Positions 48,799 to 59,083 of a stretch of 64,000 nt of DNA are shown piece by piece (the stretch's first letter is position 1; each line of letters begins with the position of its first letter). Location of the stretch: assembly GCA_963580285.1 (NCBI GenBank), contig OY757016.1, forward strand, positions 44,097,124-44,161,123, given 5' to 3'. The DNA comes from Lucinisca nassula. Its lineage: Eukaryota; Mollusca; Bivalvia; Lucinida; Lucinidae. The translations under genes and the position numbers were made by a program. Under the pieces are notes generated by a model. That model worked only from the letters and a program-made list of their open reading frames with translations. It searched no databases and was not told where the DNA came from.

Positions 48799-48968
48799 AC
48801 ATGTCTATATAATTTTGACCCCACTTAGACCCCACTTTCATATAGTGAAACCGGGGTTTACAGGGGTATACATTTATTTTCCTTATTCCAGCACAAAAAC
48901 ATAGATTGTGGGCTACCCATTTGAAGGCAGTTCTAACAAGTACCCGCAATCTATGTTTTGAGCAGACT
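48799..48968. mobile_element. PAL-1 MITE
   Basis: ACCCCACTTTCATATAGTGA AACCGGGGTTTACAGGGG, then hairpin CATAGATTGTGGGCTACCCA ... ACCCGCAATCTATG. The apex has lost one side. Confidence 0.65.
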
Positions 48969-49180
48969 CTCTCATTCTCATACCTCTGTTACCTTTCTCA
49001 TCAGGAGGGAGACTCCCTCATTTTTAATGCTGTTTTTTGCCCAATTTATGCTAAATTTTAGTAAAATTTTGGAGTCTCCCTCATTTAAACTGAGAATTTC
49101 CCTATATTTTCTTTACATCTCCCTCATCACAATGGCAAATCTCCCTCTTACAGTTAAAAAAATTATCACAGGTATGCTCT
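48969..49180. repeat. CTCCCTCAT-rich short repeats
   Basis: GGAGACTCCCTCATTTTTAA, GGAGTCTCCCTCATTTAAAC, CATCTCCCTCATCACAATGG and AAATCTCCCTCTTACAG follow each other at 49006-49160. Degenerate units of about 40-70 bases between two PAL-1 copies. Confidence 0.5.
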
Positions 49181-49365
49181 ATTTCTGCTCCAAGACATAG
49201 GTAACATGTGGGTACTTGTTAGAACCCCCTCAATGAGGCAGTTCTAATGAGCACCCACAACCTTTTGGAGTATAAATAAGAAAAACATCACAAATTTTCA
49301 TCAGAAAAGTAACATTTTGGAGAAATGAAAGAATGCACTTTGTCACACGGATGTATATTGCACAG
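49181..49365. mobile_element. PAL-1 MITE
   Basis: TTTCTGCTCCAAGACATAGG, hairpin with GTTAGAACCCCCTCAATGAG GCAGTTCTAAT, then the flank AACATCACAAATTTTCATCA GAAAAGTAAC shared with 35430-35500. Confidence 0.65.
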
Positions 49366-49431
49366 GCTTGTTGACCCTTGAAGTGCCACAGGCATTTATA
49401 GAGCAGAAATCCACTTTATTTTATGTTTTTC

Positions 49432-49516
49432 AGAGAAAATAAGGCTTCACATTACATGTGAATCGTCTGTTTGGCAGACGATTCACATGAAATGTCAAGC
49501 TTTATTTTATCTGAAA
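49432..49516. mobile_element. PAL-3 palindrome, well preserved
   Basis: GAGAAAATAAGGCTTCACAT TACATGTGAATCGTCTG and complement ending AATGTCAAGCTTTATTTTAT CTGAAA. Arm change T/C in AATCGTCTG is matched by CAGACGATT, so it covaries. Confidence 0.75.
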
Positions 49517-49734
49517 AACGAGAAAAAAAAAAATATTTGAATATATTGTCTGTAAATTTTAAGGGTTAACAAGTGATTTGATTATGTGCACCTAAAGCTT
49601 CTTTGATCATAGAGGCTGATTTGCTCGAAGATTTATTAGTTTCAAAATAGATTTTTTATTGATATGAGATTATTTAAGTTAGAAAGTTGTTATTCTATTA
49701 TTATATACGCCAGGTTAAAAGTTGATTCACAAAA

Positions 49735-49972
49735 GAGCCAGCGCATGACAAAACTTCCAATAAGACATATGCCCCCAACAAAGACTCAGATCAGCCTGCG
49801 CATCCGCGCAGTCTGATCAGAGTCTTTGATGTGCGCTCTATGGATAGCTAAGGGCCCAATGCTCCTCCATGCAGCAACAGAAGTCTCTGGTTAGACTATA
49901 TGGATGTGCAGGCCGATCTGAGTCTTTGGTGGGCGCACATGTCTTATTGTAGGTTTTGTCGTGCGCTGGCTC
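49735..49972. mobile_element. MITE with about 70-bp TIRs (Q-like), copy 2
   Basis: Ends GAGCCAGCGCATGACAAAAC and complement GAGCCAGCGCACGACAAAAC. Pairing continues through AATAAGACATATGCCCCC, CAAAGACTCAGATC and GCCTGCGCATCC. GCATCCGCGCAGTCTGATCAG recalls the tip at 32609. 238 bases, no ORF. Confidence 0.75.
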
Positions 49973-50637
49973 AAATGTATTTTTAACAACTGTTTGCCCC
50001 TCATCATTAAATTACTCAGCAGAAAAGATCACTTTTGCAGAGGATATTAAGTTTAACCGTTAAGTCTTCTTGACCAATAATGGATGATCCTACGGTATTG
50101 TCCAAGATTTAAAGCGGTCACTTCAAACGAAATCGTATAGGTATTTCATAGGTATATATACAAACACTGAATTTGAACACTTTACATTGTCATTTAAATA
50201 CCAAGATATTAGTGTATCATAAAATATCATAAAATTTCGCACTCGCTGGGTCTGACGGGGTCACTGCACCCGTCATTCAAGCGATTTTGTAGGTATCAGT
50301 GTTGTCTTCAGAAAAATTTAAATGTTTGTCACCTGCAGTAAAGGGGGAGAGTTTGTAACATATGTGGATACCAGGTGAATGAAAATACTATACTTTTCGG
50401 AAGGAAGGATTCGGATTTGTTTAAAGAATTTTGTAGTTTGTATTAAATTTCAGCGATTTTAATTGTGAAACGAAGCGGTATGTCTTGTTCCACAGTTGGA
50501 AATTGCGTGACCTAGCATATGAATACGAGGTGGAGATTCTCGTGGCTGTAGTTTTTATAATGGATTTTTTTCTCTTTTTATGGAATAAAAGTGGATTTGT
50601 TATGTTTCTAGATACAAGAAGTTGAAAATATTCTGTT
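49973..50637. other. Unassigned stretch
   Basis: No repeat recognised. Slightly less AT-rich than neighbours around 50220-50280. Confidence 0.4.
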
Positions 50638-50849
50638 TTAACCCCTGTCCTGCTGAATGAATTAACTTTGCCACACCCATTGGTGACTGTCAGCCAAACA
50701 GATTACTTGATATAATGTATTCATTCAATTCACAAACTGCATAACAAACAGTGTAGATCCTGATCAGATGGCTTCTTCAGAAGCCATCTGATCAGGATCT
50801 ACATTGTTTGCAAAGGTAGGCGGTGTCCTGTTCAGCAAGATACGGGTTA
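50638..50849 (+). mobile_element. TTAA-1 MITE
   Basis: TTAACCCCTGTCCTGCTGAA ... CAGCAAGATACGGGTTAG. Both arms read GATCAG next to the apex, so the family mismatch is absent in this copy. Confidence 0.8.
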
Positions 50850-51569
50850 GGGGCAGGAAAATCAATATAAAAAAACGTAGAAGTTAAATTTACTTTGGGC
50901 CAGTGACTTTATTGTTGCGTCTGAAATACGGAGGCAAAATGTGGATGTGGCGACAATGAGAATAATAATGGTATACCTGAATATGTTTTAAAGGTTTATT
51001 TACATTTAATGATTACATGCTGCCTTTGATGTACATACACTGGCTAGGAAAGATCAGATGATTTTATTCGGGAGACGATGAGACGTGATAATTTGGTAAA
51101 CGGTGATGATGTATCGGAATATCTAAAGGCTAAAACAAAATGGTAACTGGCTAACTGTAATGATCAAAGGGGTGACACTCTGCGGGGATGTAATAAAACC
51201 TGTGAATCGTAATATCAGATAGGGATTGAAATAAAAGTCAGAGCGGAGTCGGCTAGCTGGAAGTTTAAAACGTACACGGTTGGATTGAATGTGGGATGTA
51301 TTTTAAGACTGTGCTATAGGACGAAAATATTATGAATAATAATTTTTCAATTCTGGAAGTGCCACACAAATGTTTTTAGCAGATGACAATTTCATTTTTT
51401 TGTCACACCTGCTATTAACATGGCGTGATATAGGAGTCCAATTTTCCATCCGTTCGTCAAACCGTCAACATTTGCGACCAGACATGACAGAAATGTTTGC
51501 CATTGACGTCTGCAAATGTCATGATTGGCAGAGGGTTAATTTAAATTTAATTTGATGTCACAGTAAGCA
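50850..51569. other. Unassigned stretch
   Basis: Contains ATGGCGTGATATAGGAGTCC AATTT (about 51420-51445), a fragment of the insertion seen at 38812-39278. Otherwise nothing seen. Confidence 0.4.
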
Positions 51570-51825
51570 TTAACCCATAAAATGCCAATTGCGACAGACA
51601 ATTGTCGTCTGCTTTGTCGTCTACCAAGAACTTTAAAATTAGTTTTTGCAAACCATGTGGACCCAGATCAGACTGCTCCTCGGAGCAGTCTGATCTGGGT
51701 ACACACTGTTTGCCTGTATGCAAAAAAACTTTTGAAAAGTTTGCAAAAAGATTCTAATCAGCAGACGACATAAGCAGACGACATTTTCAGGTGTAGTTTT
51801 TTCTCGGCATCTTAATTAGGGTTAA
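51570..51825 (+). mobile_element. TTAA-3 MITE, complete
   Basis: Reference copy of TTAA-3: TTAA at 51570-51573 and 51822-51825; CCCATAAAATGCC ... GGCATCTTAATTAGGG ends; hairpin 51648-51714 with apical GACTGCTCCTCGGAGCAGTC. Flanks of the hairpin carry inverted GTCGTCTGC boxes (ACAATTGTCGTCTGCTTTGT; GCAGACGACATAAGCAGACG), which add a second pairing layer. Confidence 0.85.
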
Positions 51826-51997
51826 TATTTTACTATCAGGATGCATTTTTGCTCAAACTATTTTTGTTCTGACTGTCTTGAGGTGGAGGAAAGCCAGGAT
51901 GGTTCTTTGTCACAGGAACACAGAACTTGGCATCTGATTAGACCTTCACTGTTTTAAAAAATTTCAGCCATTTTCACAATAATTTTCAAGAAACAAC

Positions 51998-52138
51998 TTA
52001 TAAACCCTATTGGTTTCATTGGGCGACAGGGCTTGAGATGTCATTTCATCTCACTGTCGGGTAATTTAGGAAGCAACATCTCCAAAATGACCTAAATAGT
52101 GTTGAAGGGGACGTTAAACCTCAAATCAAACAAACAAT
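51998..52138 (+). mobile_element. SINE-1, 5'-truncated
   Basis: CTTATAAACCCTATTGGTTT CATT to GACGTTAAACCTCAAATCAA ACAAAC. Confidence 0.8.
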
Positions 52139-52329
52139 CAAAACCTTGATAATAGCCTTGTGCAATAATATTTTGTCATCACCATGGACCAATATGTTAT
52201 CTCTTATTATTAGCTCACCTGACCGAAGGTCATGGTGAGCTTTTGTGACCGTAAGATGTCCGGCGTCGTCGTGCGTCGTCCGTCGTCCGTCGTCCGTCGT
52301 GCGTAAACTTTTTCTTGTGAACACACTAG

Positions 52330-52995
52330 AGGCCACAGTTTTGGTCCAATCATCATCAAACTTGCTCAGAATGATCATCATGACAATATCTCGGTCAAGT
52401 TCGAATATGGGTCATGTCGGGTGAAAAAGTAGGTCAGTAGGTCAAATCATAGAAAAACCTTGTGAACACTCTAGAGGGCACAGTTTTGGTCCAATCATCA
52501 TCAAACTTGCTCAGAATGATCATTGTGACAATATTTTAGTGAAGTTTGAATATGGATCATGTCGGCTTAAAAAGTAGGTCAGCGGGTCAAATCATAGAAA
52601 AACCTTGTGAACACCCTAGAGGCCACAATTTTGGTCCAATCATAATCAAACTTGCTCAGAATGATCATCATGACAATATCTTGGTCAAGTTCGAATATGG
52701 GTCATGTCCGGTCAAAAAGTAGGTCAGTAGGTCAAATCATAGAAAAACCTTGTGAACACTCTGAAGGCCACTGTTTTGGTCCAATTATCATGAAACTTGC
52801 TCAGAATGACCATTGTGACAATATTTCAGTCCAGTTCGAATATGGGTCATATCGGGTTAAAAAGTAGGTCAGCGGGTCAAATCATATAAAAACCTTGTGA
52901 ACACCCTAGGGGCCACAATTTTGGTCCAATCTTAATCAAACTTGCTCAGAATGATCATCATGACAATATCTCGGTCAAGTTTGAATATGGGTCAA
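52330..52995 (+). repeat. 145-bp tandem array in BIG-1 copy 2
   Basis: About 4.5 units with the same two-unit alternation as copy 1; one unit fewer, then truncated at GTCAAATGGTTCCGG. Confidence 0.9.
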
Positions 52996-53049
52996 ATGGT
53001 TCCGGTCCGTTGCACATCTAGGTCACAGGAGCCAAAAACAGATTTTTTT

Positions 53050-54930
53050 CACCAAAAACTTAAAAAATCTTCTTCTCTGAAACCACAAGGCCCAGGTCTT
53101 TGTTATTTGGTATGAAGCTTCATCTAGTGGACCCCTACCAAGATTGTTCAAATTATAGTGCTGGGGCCAAAAATGCCCCCGCACGGGGGCCCTTTGGTTT
53201 TACATAGGCTTATATAGGGAAAATCTTTAAAAATCTTCTTCTCTGAAACCACAAGGCCCAGGACTTTGATATTTGGTATGAAGCTTCATCTAGTGGACCC
53301 CTACCAAGATTGTTCAAATTTGAGTGCTGGGACGAAAAATGTCCCCGCCACGGGGCCCTTTGGTTTTACATTGGCTTATATAGGGAAAATCTTTAAAAAT
53401 CTTCTTCTCTGAAACCACAAGGCCCAGGTCTTTGATATTTGGTATGAAGCTTCATCTAGTGGACCCCTACCAAGATTGTTCAAATTATAGTGCTGGGGCC
53501 AAAAATGCCCCCGCCCCAGGGCCCTTTGGTTTTACATAGGCTTATATAGGGAAAATCTTCAAAAATCTTCTACTCTGAAACCACAAGGCCCAGGACTTTG
53601 ATATTTGGTATGAAGCTTCATCTAGTGGACCCCTACCAAGATTGTTCAAATTATAGTGCTGGGACAAAAAATGCCCCCGCCACGGGGCCCTTTGGTTTTA
53701 CATTGGCTTATATAGGGAAAATCTTTAAAAATCTTCTTCTCTGAAACCACAAGGCCCAGGTCTTTGATATTTGGTATGAAGCTTCATCTAGTTGACCCCT
53801 ACCAAGATTGTTCAAATTACAGTGCTGGGGCCAAAAATGCCCCCGCCCCGGGGCCCTTTGGTTTTACATAGGCTTATATAGGGAAAATCTTTAAAAATCT
53901 TCTTCTCTGAAACCACAAGGCCCAGGTCTTTGATATTTGGTATGAAGCTTCATCTAGTGGACCCCTACCAAGATTGTTCAAATTTTAGTGCTGGGACAAA
54001 AAAATGCCCCCGCCACGGGGCCCTTTGGTTTTACATGGGCTTATATAGGGAAAATCTTTAAAAATTTTCTTTTCTGAAACCACAAGGCCCAGGACTTTGA
54101 TATTTGGTATGAAGCTTCATCTAGTGGACCCCTACCAAGATTGTTCAAATTTTAGTGCTGGGACAAAAATGCCCCCGCCACGGGGCCCTTTGCTTTTACA
54201 TTGGCTTATATAGGGAAAATTTTTAAAAATCTTCTTCTCTGAAACCACAAGGCCCAGGTCTTATATATTTGGTATGAAGCTTCATCTAGTGGACCCCTAC
54301 CAAGATTGTTCAAATTATAGTGCTGGGGCCAAAAATGCCCCCGCCACGGGGCCCTTTGGTTTTACATAGGCTTATATAGGGAAAATCTTTAAAAATTTTC
54401 TTCTCTAAAACCACAAGGCCCAGGACTTTGATATTTGGTATGAAGCTTCATCTAGTGGACCCCTACCAAGATTGTTCCAATTTTAGTGCTGGGGCCAAAA
54501 ATGCCCCTGCCCCGGGGCCCTTTGGTTTTACATAGGCTTATATAGGGAAAATCTTTAAAAATCTTCTTCTCTGAAACCACAAGGCCCAGGACTTTGATAT
54601 TTGGTATGAAGCTTCGTCTAGTGGACCCCTACCAAGATTGTTCAAATTATAGTGCTGGGACAAAAAATCCCCCCCTGCCACGGGGCCCTTTGGTTTTACA
54701 TAGGCTTATATAGGGAAAATCTTTAAAAATCTTCTTCTCTGAAACCACAAGGCCCAGAACTTTGATATTTGGTATGAAGCTTCATCTAGTGGACCCCTAC
54801 CAAGATTGTTCAAACTATAGTGCTGGGGCAAAAAATGCCCCTGTCCCGGGGCCCTTTGATTTTACATAGGCTTATATAGGCAAAATCTTTAAAAATCTTC
54901 TTCTCTGAAACCGCTAGGCCCAGGTCTTTG
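53050..54930 (+). repeat. 166-bp tandem array in BIG-1 copy 2
   Basis: About eleven units, more homogeneous than in copy 1 and largely alternating GGGGCCAAAAATGCCCCCGC and GGGACAAAAAATGCCCCCGC forms, a two-unit higher-order pattern. The AGGCCTAGGTCTTTTATATT variant of copy 1 is absent. Confidence 0.9.
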
Positions 54931-55138
54931 ATATTTGATGTGTAGCTTCATCTAGTGGACCTTTGACAAGATTGTTCAAATTTTAGCCTTTGTTGATGTT
55001 TGGTATGAAGCTTCACCTTTAAGACCTCCCTCAACATTATGTACATTAAAGCCCTGGGGCCAATAATGGCCCTCTCTGGGGCCCACTTGTTACACTATGG
55101 ATCAGGTGAGCGATCCAGGGCCATCATGGCCCTCTTGT

Positions 55139-55406
55139 GTTAGGTATTGCAAGGCTTTATGGTGTACGTGAAAGCTAGATGTTCAAAGGTGTGAAAACGA
55201 TGACAGTCATATCCAGGATTAGCTCTTGGAAGGTTTGCAACATCAAGAAAAAATTGTGTATTATGTCATGGAATAATAGCATTGACTAGTCTACTTTCTT
55301 ATGCTCGGTCATCTGTCCTCAACTGTGATTCATGATTCTTAGTTGTTTTATTGGGTATGTTGCTGTCATGCTAGGAACTCTCCATGCAGATCGGTGTGTT
55401 ATTGTA
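55139..55406. other. Unassigned stretch
   Basis: No feature recognised. Confidence 0.4.
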
Positions 55407-55630
55407 TGATTATTTTATGACCCTTTCAAGATTATTTCACTTATTTTGAGCCAATCGTTCATCGGAGGTGGGCGAAAATGGAAGTACCTAGAGAACCACC
55501 TGAGCTTCTGTTTCAGAACTTGGTGTTTTACATGTGACCCGAAGTAGGCTCGATTGACCACAGTGGTGCGTGACCTAATTACTAAGAGTCAGAGCTGTTA
55601 CCCACAAGGCCATGGAGGCCTGTTATTACC
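55407..55630 (-). mobile_element. SINE-3, near full-length
   Basis: Minus strand: tRNA-like head CCATGGCCTTGTGGGTAACA, then AAACAGAAGCTCAGGTGGTT CTCTAGGTACTTCC, GCCCACCTCCGATGAACGAT TGGCTC, AAATAAGTGAAATAATCTTG AAAGGGTCAT. The B box is weak. Confidence 0.7.
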
Positions 55631-55755
55631 GTGTATGAAAGTTGAAGATTATGAAAATTCAATTTCTTTTCCTCAATTTGTATGCAGTTTCATACCCAGT
55701 GACTGAAGCCCTCCAGTGGTTACTGCTGACCGTCCCAAGGCAAACCCTTCAAGTA

Positions 55756-55947
55756 TTAACCCTTTTGATACCAGAAACCCCAAAACCCCAGACACAGAAA
55801 TCGGCATCTGATCAGGGCCTTCACTGTTCGCAAAATGTTCAGCCATTTTCCAAGTAAATTTTATAAAGATAACACAGCCTGTCACCCTTAAATTTTGAAA
55901 TGGACATACATAAGGAGGAAGATTCCATTTGGTACAAAATTGGTTAA
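55756..55947 (+). mobile_element. TTAA-2 MITE, left hairpin arm deleted
   Basis: TTAACCCTTTTGATACCAGA; the apex is reduced to CAGAAATCGGCATCTGATCAGG; right TTTGGTACAAAATTGGTTAA. Confidence 0.75.
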
Positions 55948-55984
55948 TCTTGATTTCTTGTTTTTCAGAGGCTTTAAGACTTGT

Positions 55985-56278
55985 TTTCTTTGAATTGAGG
56001 TTTTATGTCCCTGTCAACACTATTTAGGTCATTTTGGAGACATTGTTTCCAATTTTGTGGGACTTCTACCCGACATTGAGAAGAATTGACATCTCAAGTC
56101 CTGCTGTCCAAACAAACAATACGGTTTATATGCAGGGATAGCCAACTTGCAACACTTTACCTGGGCAGGCTAAGACTTTCTAACCGGTTTACCAGTACTC
56201 TGGTGCGGTCAGTTTCATCTCTGTGTGGAAGCATCATGCAGCCCAATCTTTTTCTCCGCACCCTGATGGGCGGGGGCC
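55985..56278 (-). mobile_element. SINE-1, full-length
   Basis: Tail TTTCTTTGAATTGAGGTTTT, head CACCCTGATGGGCGGGGGCC. The 5' end of this copy touches the following SINE-3. Confidence 0.8.
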
Positions 56279-56487
56279 ACTAGTGGGTAAGAGCACTATC
56301 TGTTAATGATTAGGTCTGTCACTGTCGTAGGTTGGAGCCTTGCTTGGGTCACTTGTGAGATCCCAAGTTCTGAAATGGAAACTTAGGTTTTTCTCCAGGT
56401 ACTCCAGTTTTCACCAACCTCGGACTAATGATTGGCTGGGAATAAGTGAAATAATCTTGAAAGGGCCATTAAACCAGCACAAAAAAA
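56279..56487 (+). mobile_element. SINE-3, full-length
   Basis: Head with A box AGTGGGTAAGAGCACT and B box GTAGGTTGGAGCC (decayed); AGGTTTTTCTCCAGGTACTC; end AAATAATCTTGAAAGGGCCA TTAAACCAGCACAAAAAAAT. The end contains GGGCCATTAAAC, so SINE-3 too has a version of the shared tail. Confidence 0.75.
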
Positions 56488-56767
56488 TGCAATTCTAATT
56501 ACCAAGCATCCTAGAGCAATAATATGAATTGGGGAAAATCTAAAAAAATTTCATTACAATAGTGATCTGATCATTTGAGCTAGTGGCCTTTTTTAGGGCC
56601 CTGACCCAACTATCTCAGAGTCATCAATGTATTTGAACAACTGATCTTTGGTCCACTTCCAGTTTTGAAGATGTCACACCCTTTGGCATTAGGTGTGAAG
56701 TTTGTGTCAATATTTTCAGGAAACACTTTTATTATAATCTTCTTCAAGTGGAGAGTATTTGATCAAT

Positions 56768-57017
56768 TTAACTCTTAAGATGCAGAGAAAAACTACATCT
56801 GAAAATGTCGTCTGCTTATGTCGTCTGCTAATTTTTTTTTTTTGCACACTTTTTTTTTTTAAATTGCTTAGAAGCAAACAGTGAGGGCCCAGATCAGACT
56901 GCTCCTACAGGAGCAGTCTGATCTGGGTCCACACTGTTTGCAAAAAAATTAGTTTCAATCTAACCGGCAGACGGCAAAGCAGACGACATTTGTCGTGATT
57001 GGCATTTTATTGGTTAA
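56768..57017 (-). mobile_element. TTAA-3 MITE, abutting TTAA-2
   Basis: TTAACTCTTAAGATGCAGAG ... GGCATTTTATTGGTTAA; perfect apex GACTGCTCCTACAGGAGCAGTC. Its last TTAA (57014-57017) is also the first of the next element. Two poly-T runs lie near 56827-56862. Confidence 0.8.
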
Positions 57018-57611
57018 CCCATTTTCACCTTCAGTATATATAGCAGGAGTCCATTTCAAAATTCAGGGGTGTCAGGTTGACTTATTTTTAGATTTTTTTT
57101 TGATTGATTGATTTGTGTTTAACGACACATCGGCCCTTGTGCGTCATTTTGCGTCGTCCCCAGATAAAGGGAGAAAAGAGATAAAAGAAATAGTAGAGGA
57201 GATGAAAGTGAGGGACATTGGAGAAAGAAGAAAGTGAATGGAAGTGTAAAAACAGAAAAAATAACAACACTCCCCATCTATCCTTACCTGCTGCCTTGTT
57301 TGTCACTATCTGGACGCATTGTGGACATTGAGAGTCAGGTCCTTAGTGCAACAGAAGGAGATGAAGCGGCTCAGTCTTACTAATAATGTCACAGGGAGAC
57401 AAAAGGGACAGCTCAACTGTAAGCCAATATCAGTTGGACGCCTCAGTGACGCAAGATACAGATCACCTTTGCCTCACCCAACCAAATGGCTGAACTTTTT
57501 GCAAACAGTGGAGGCCCTGATCAGACGCCGCAGTCTGCGGCGTCTGATCTGGGCCTCCACTGTTTGCCAATGTCAGTCCAATTTTATGGTTGTCTGTCTA
57601 AAATGGGTTAA
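57014..57611 (-). mobile_element. TTAA-2 MITE interrupted by SINE-5
   Basis: TTAACCCATTTTCACCTTCA ... GTCAGGTTGACTTATTTTTA GA, then SINE-5 (57096-57478), then AAATGGCTGAACTTTTTGCA, perfect apex GACGCCGCAGTCTGCGGCGTC, and AAATGGGTTAA. Confidence 0.8.
57096..57478 (-). mobile_element. SINE-5, copy 2
   Basis: Minus strand: GAGGCAAAGGTGATCTGTAT, GGCGTCCAACTGATATTGG, a long purine/pyrimidine-biased middle, then GGGGACGACGCAAAATGACG, and tail GATGTGTCGTTAAACACAAA TCAATCAATC. The tail repeats TCAATC where SINE-1 has TCAAAC. Confidence 0.7.
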
Positions 57612-58168
57612 ATAAATAATGTTAAAAGGGCAAAAATTTATCTTGCAATTAAAGTAACAAATGAAAAGGTCTTGCCTGGGTTTGCTATGCTGTAAAAGTC
57701 AGTTGACAAGATTTTGAAATATACGATTTTTGCAAGGTAAATTAGGTGAAATTCCATATAAGTCATGCTGGATAATATTTAATATTTATACAGGAAATGC
57801 AACGTTGATCAAGAATTGTATATCAAAAGGTTAAATTGCTGGCCCAAGGATATTGGTGGGGACAGAAGAATTACAAGGAAATTAAGATTTAATTTCGAGC
57901 AATAAAAATGTGAAATTATTTCACATAAAATTTTAGTGGTATTTTCTTCAGGGCAACTTAAATGGAAATTAAAACAGTGTGTAAACTACGTAAAAGGGAG
58001 ATTAATAAAAACATGGAAAAATAGAAGGAAGGAAAAAAGAAAAACAAATTATAGTGATAGGCAGGCAAAGTATATTATTCTGTTATTCTGGATGAATTAT
58101 GGAAATAAGCAAATCCATTTAAAGGGCATTTTAAGTATTTCATTATTGTAGATCTGTCATCCTTAAAG
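57612..58168. other. Unassigned stretch
   Basis: A 71-codon lysine/arginine-rich frame (57936-58151) reflects A-rich composition. No repeat ends. Confidence 0.4.
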
Positions 58169-58400
58169 TTTAACCCATTTGGTACCGGAAACCCCAAAAC
58201 GGGTACCATGGCAAACAGTGCAGGCCCAGACCAGACACCGCAGAACGCAGCGTCTGATCAGGGCCTACACTGTTTGCAAAAAGTTCAGCCAATTTCCATA
58301 TAGATTTTGAAGGAAACACAACCTGACACCCCTAAATTTTGAAATGGACTCATGCTATATATATAAGGAGGAAGATTTCATTTGGTACAAAAAGGGTTAA
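58169..58400 (+). mobile_element. TTAA-2 MITE, complete
   Basis: TTAA at 58169-58172 and 58397-58400; CCCATTTGGTACC ... GGTACAAAAAGGG; apex GACACCGCAGAACGCAGCGTC. Confidence 0.85.
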
Positions 58401-58450
58401 GGTGTGTGTATAATAATAGTATGTGCTGAAAAGTGGGTGTATCTGTTTGC

Positions 58451-58697
58451 ATGTTTGGAGTTTAATGGCCCAGTCAACACTTTTTGGATCATATTGAGCC
58501 AGTCATTTTACCCCACCACACTTTTCATGGGCAGGCTGAAATCTTATTGGTTATATAACCAGTACAGTGCACATTTTTGCCAGAAACTGAAAACTGCCCT
58601 TCTTGATCCCGAGGAAGGGAGAGTATCAACATAGAAAGTCTCCATAAAAGGATGTTTTTTACTTGGCAAGTATTGGGCCCCACGCACATCCGGCCAG
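58451..58697 (-). mobile_element. SINE-2, diverged
   Basis: Minus strand: GCTGGCCGGATGTGCGTGGG head remnant, TCAAGAAGGGCAGTTTTCAG, CTGGCAAAAATGTGCACTGT, and GTTGACTGGGCCATTAAACT CC tail. Confidence 0.7.
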
Positions 58698-58870
58698 CAG
58701 AAAAACTGTGTTTGTGTGTGTGTGTCAATTGTAGTGAAAGCAAGGGTATGTGTTTGTGGAGGAGGGTGGGGAGGGGTGCTGTGGGAAAGATTTAGGGAGA
58801 GGCTTTGAGGAATGAGTAACTTTCCCTTAAGTAAATTTTCTACCTTCTGCACTTGTCTCCCTTTTAACCT

Positions 58871-59083
58871 TTAACCCTTCTCTTGCTGAATATTCAGATT
58901 AACCACACCCATTTCTGACTTTGAACCAATCAGATTACTTGATGTAATTTATTCCTACAGATTCATAAATTGAATGTCAAACAGTGTAGAGCCTGATCAG
59001 ATGGCTTCTTCAGAAGCCATCTGATCTGGATCTACACTGTTTACAAAGATAGGGGTTGTCGTGAACAGCATGATAAGAGTTAA
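58871..59083 (+). mobile_element. TTAA-1 MITE, abutting TTAA-3
   Basis: TTAA at 58871-58874 and 59080-59083. The right TTAA also begins the following element. Confidence 0.85.

Larger units (their letters stand above)
52212..55138 (+). mobile_element. BIG-1 element, copy 2 (2.9 kb)
   Basis: Same 5' hairpin (AGCTCACCTGACC-GAA-GGTCATGGTGAGCT), CGTC tract, 145-bp array (to about 52995), a joint with CCGGTCCGTTGCACATCTAG, 166-bp array (about 53050-54930), and 3' end CAGGTGAGC ... AGGGCCATCATGGCCCT (55117-55133) CTTGT. The 145-bp array is almost base-for-base equal to copy 1 over 400 bases (26700-27100 with 52520-52920), while the 166-bp arrays differ. Confidence 0.8.
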
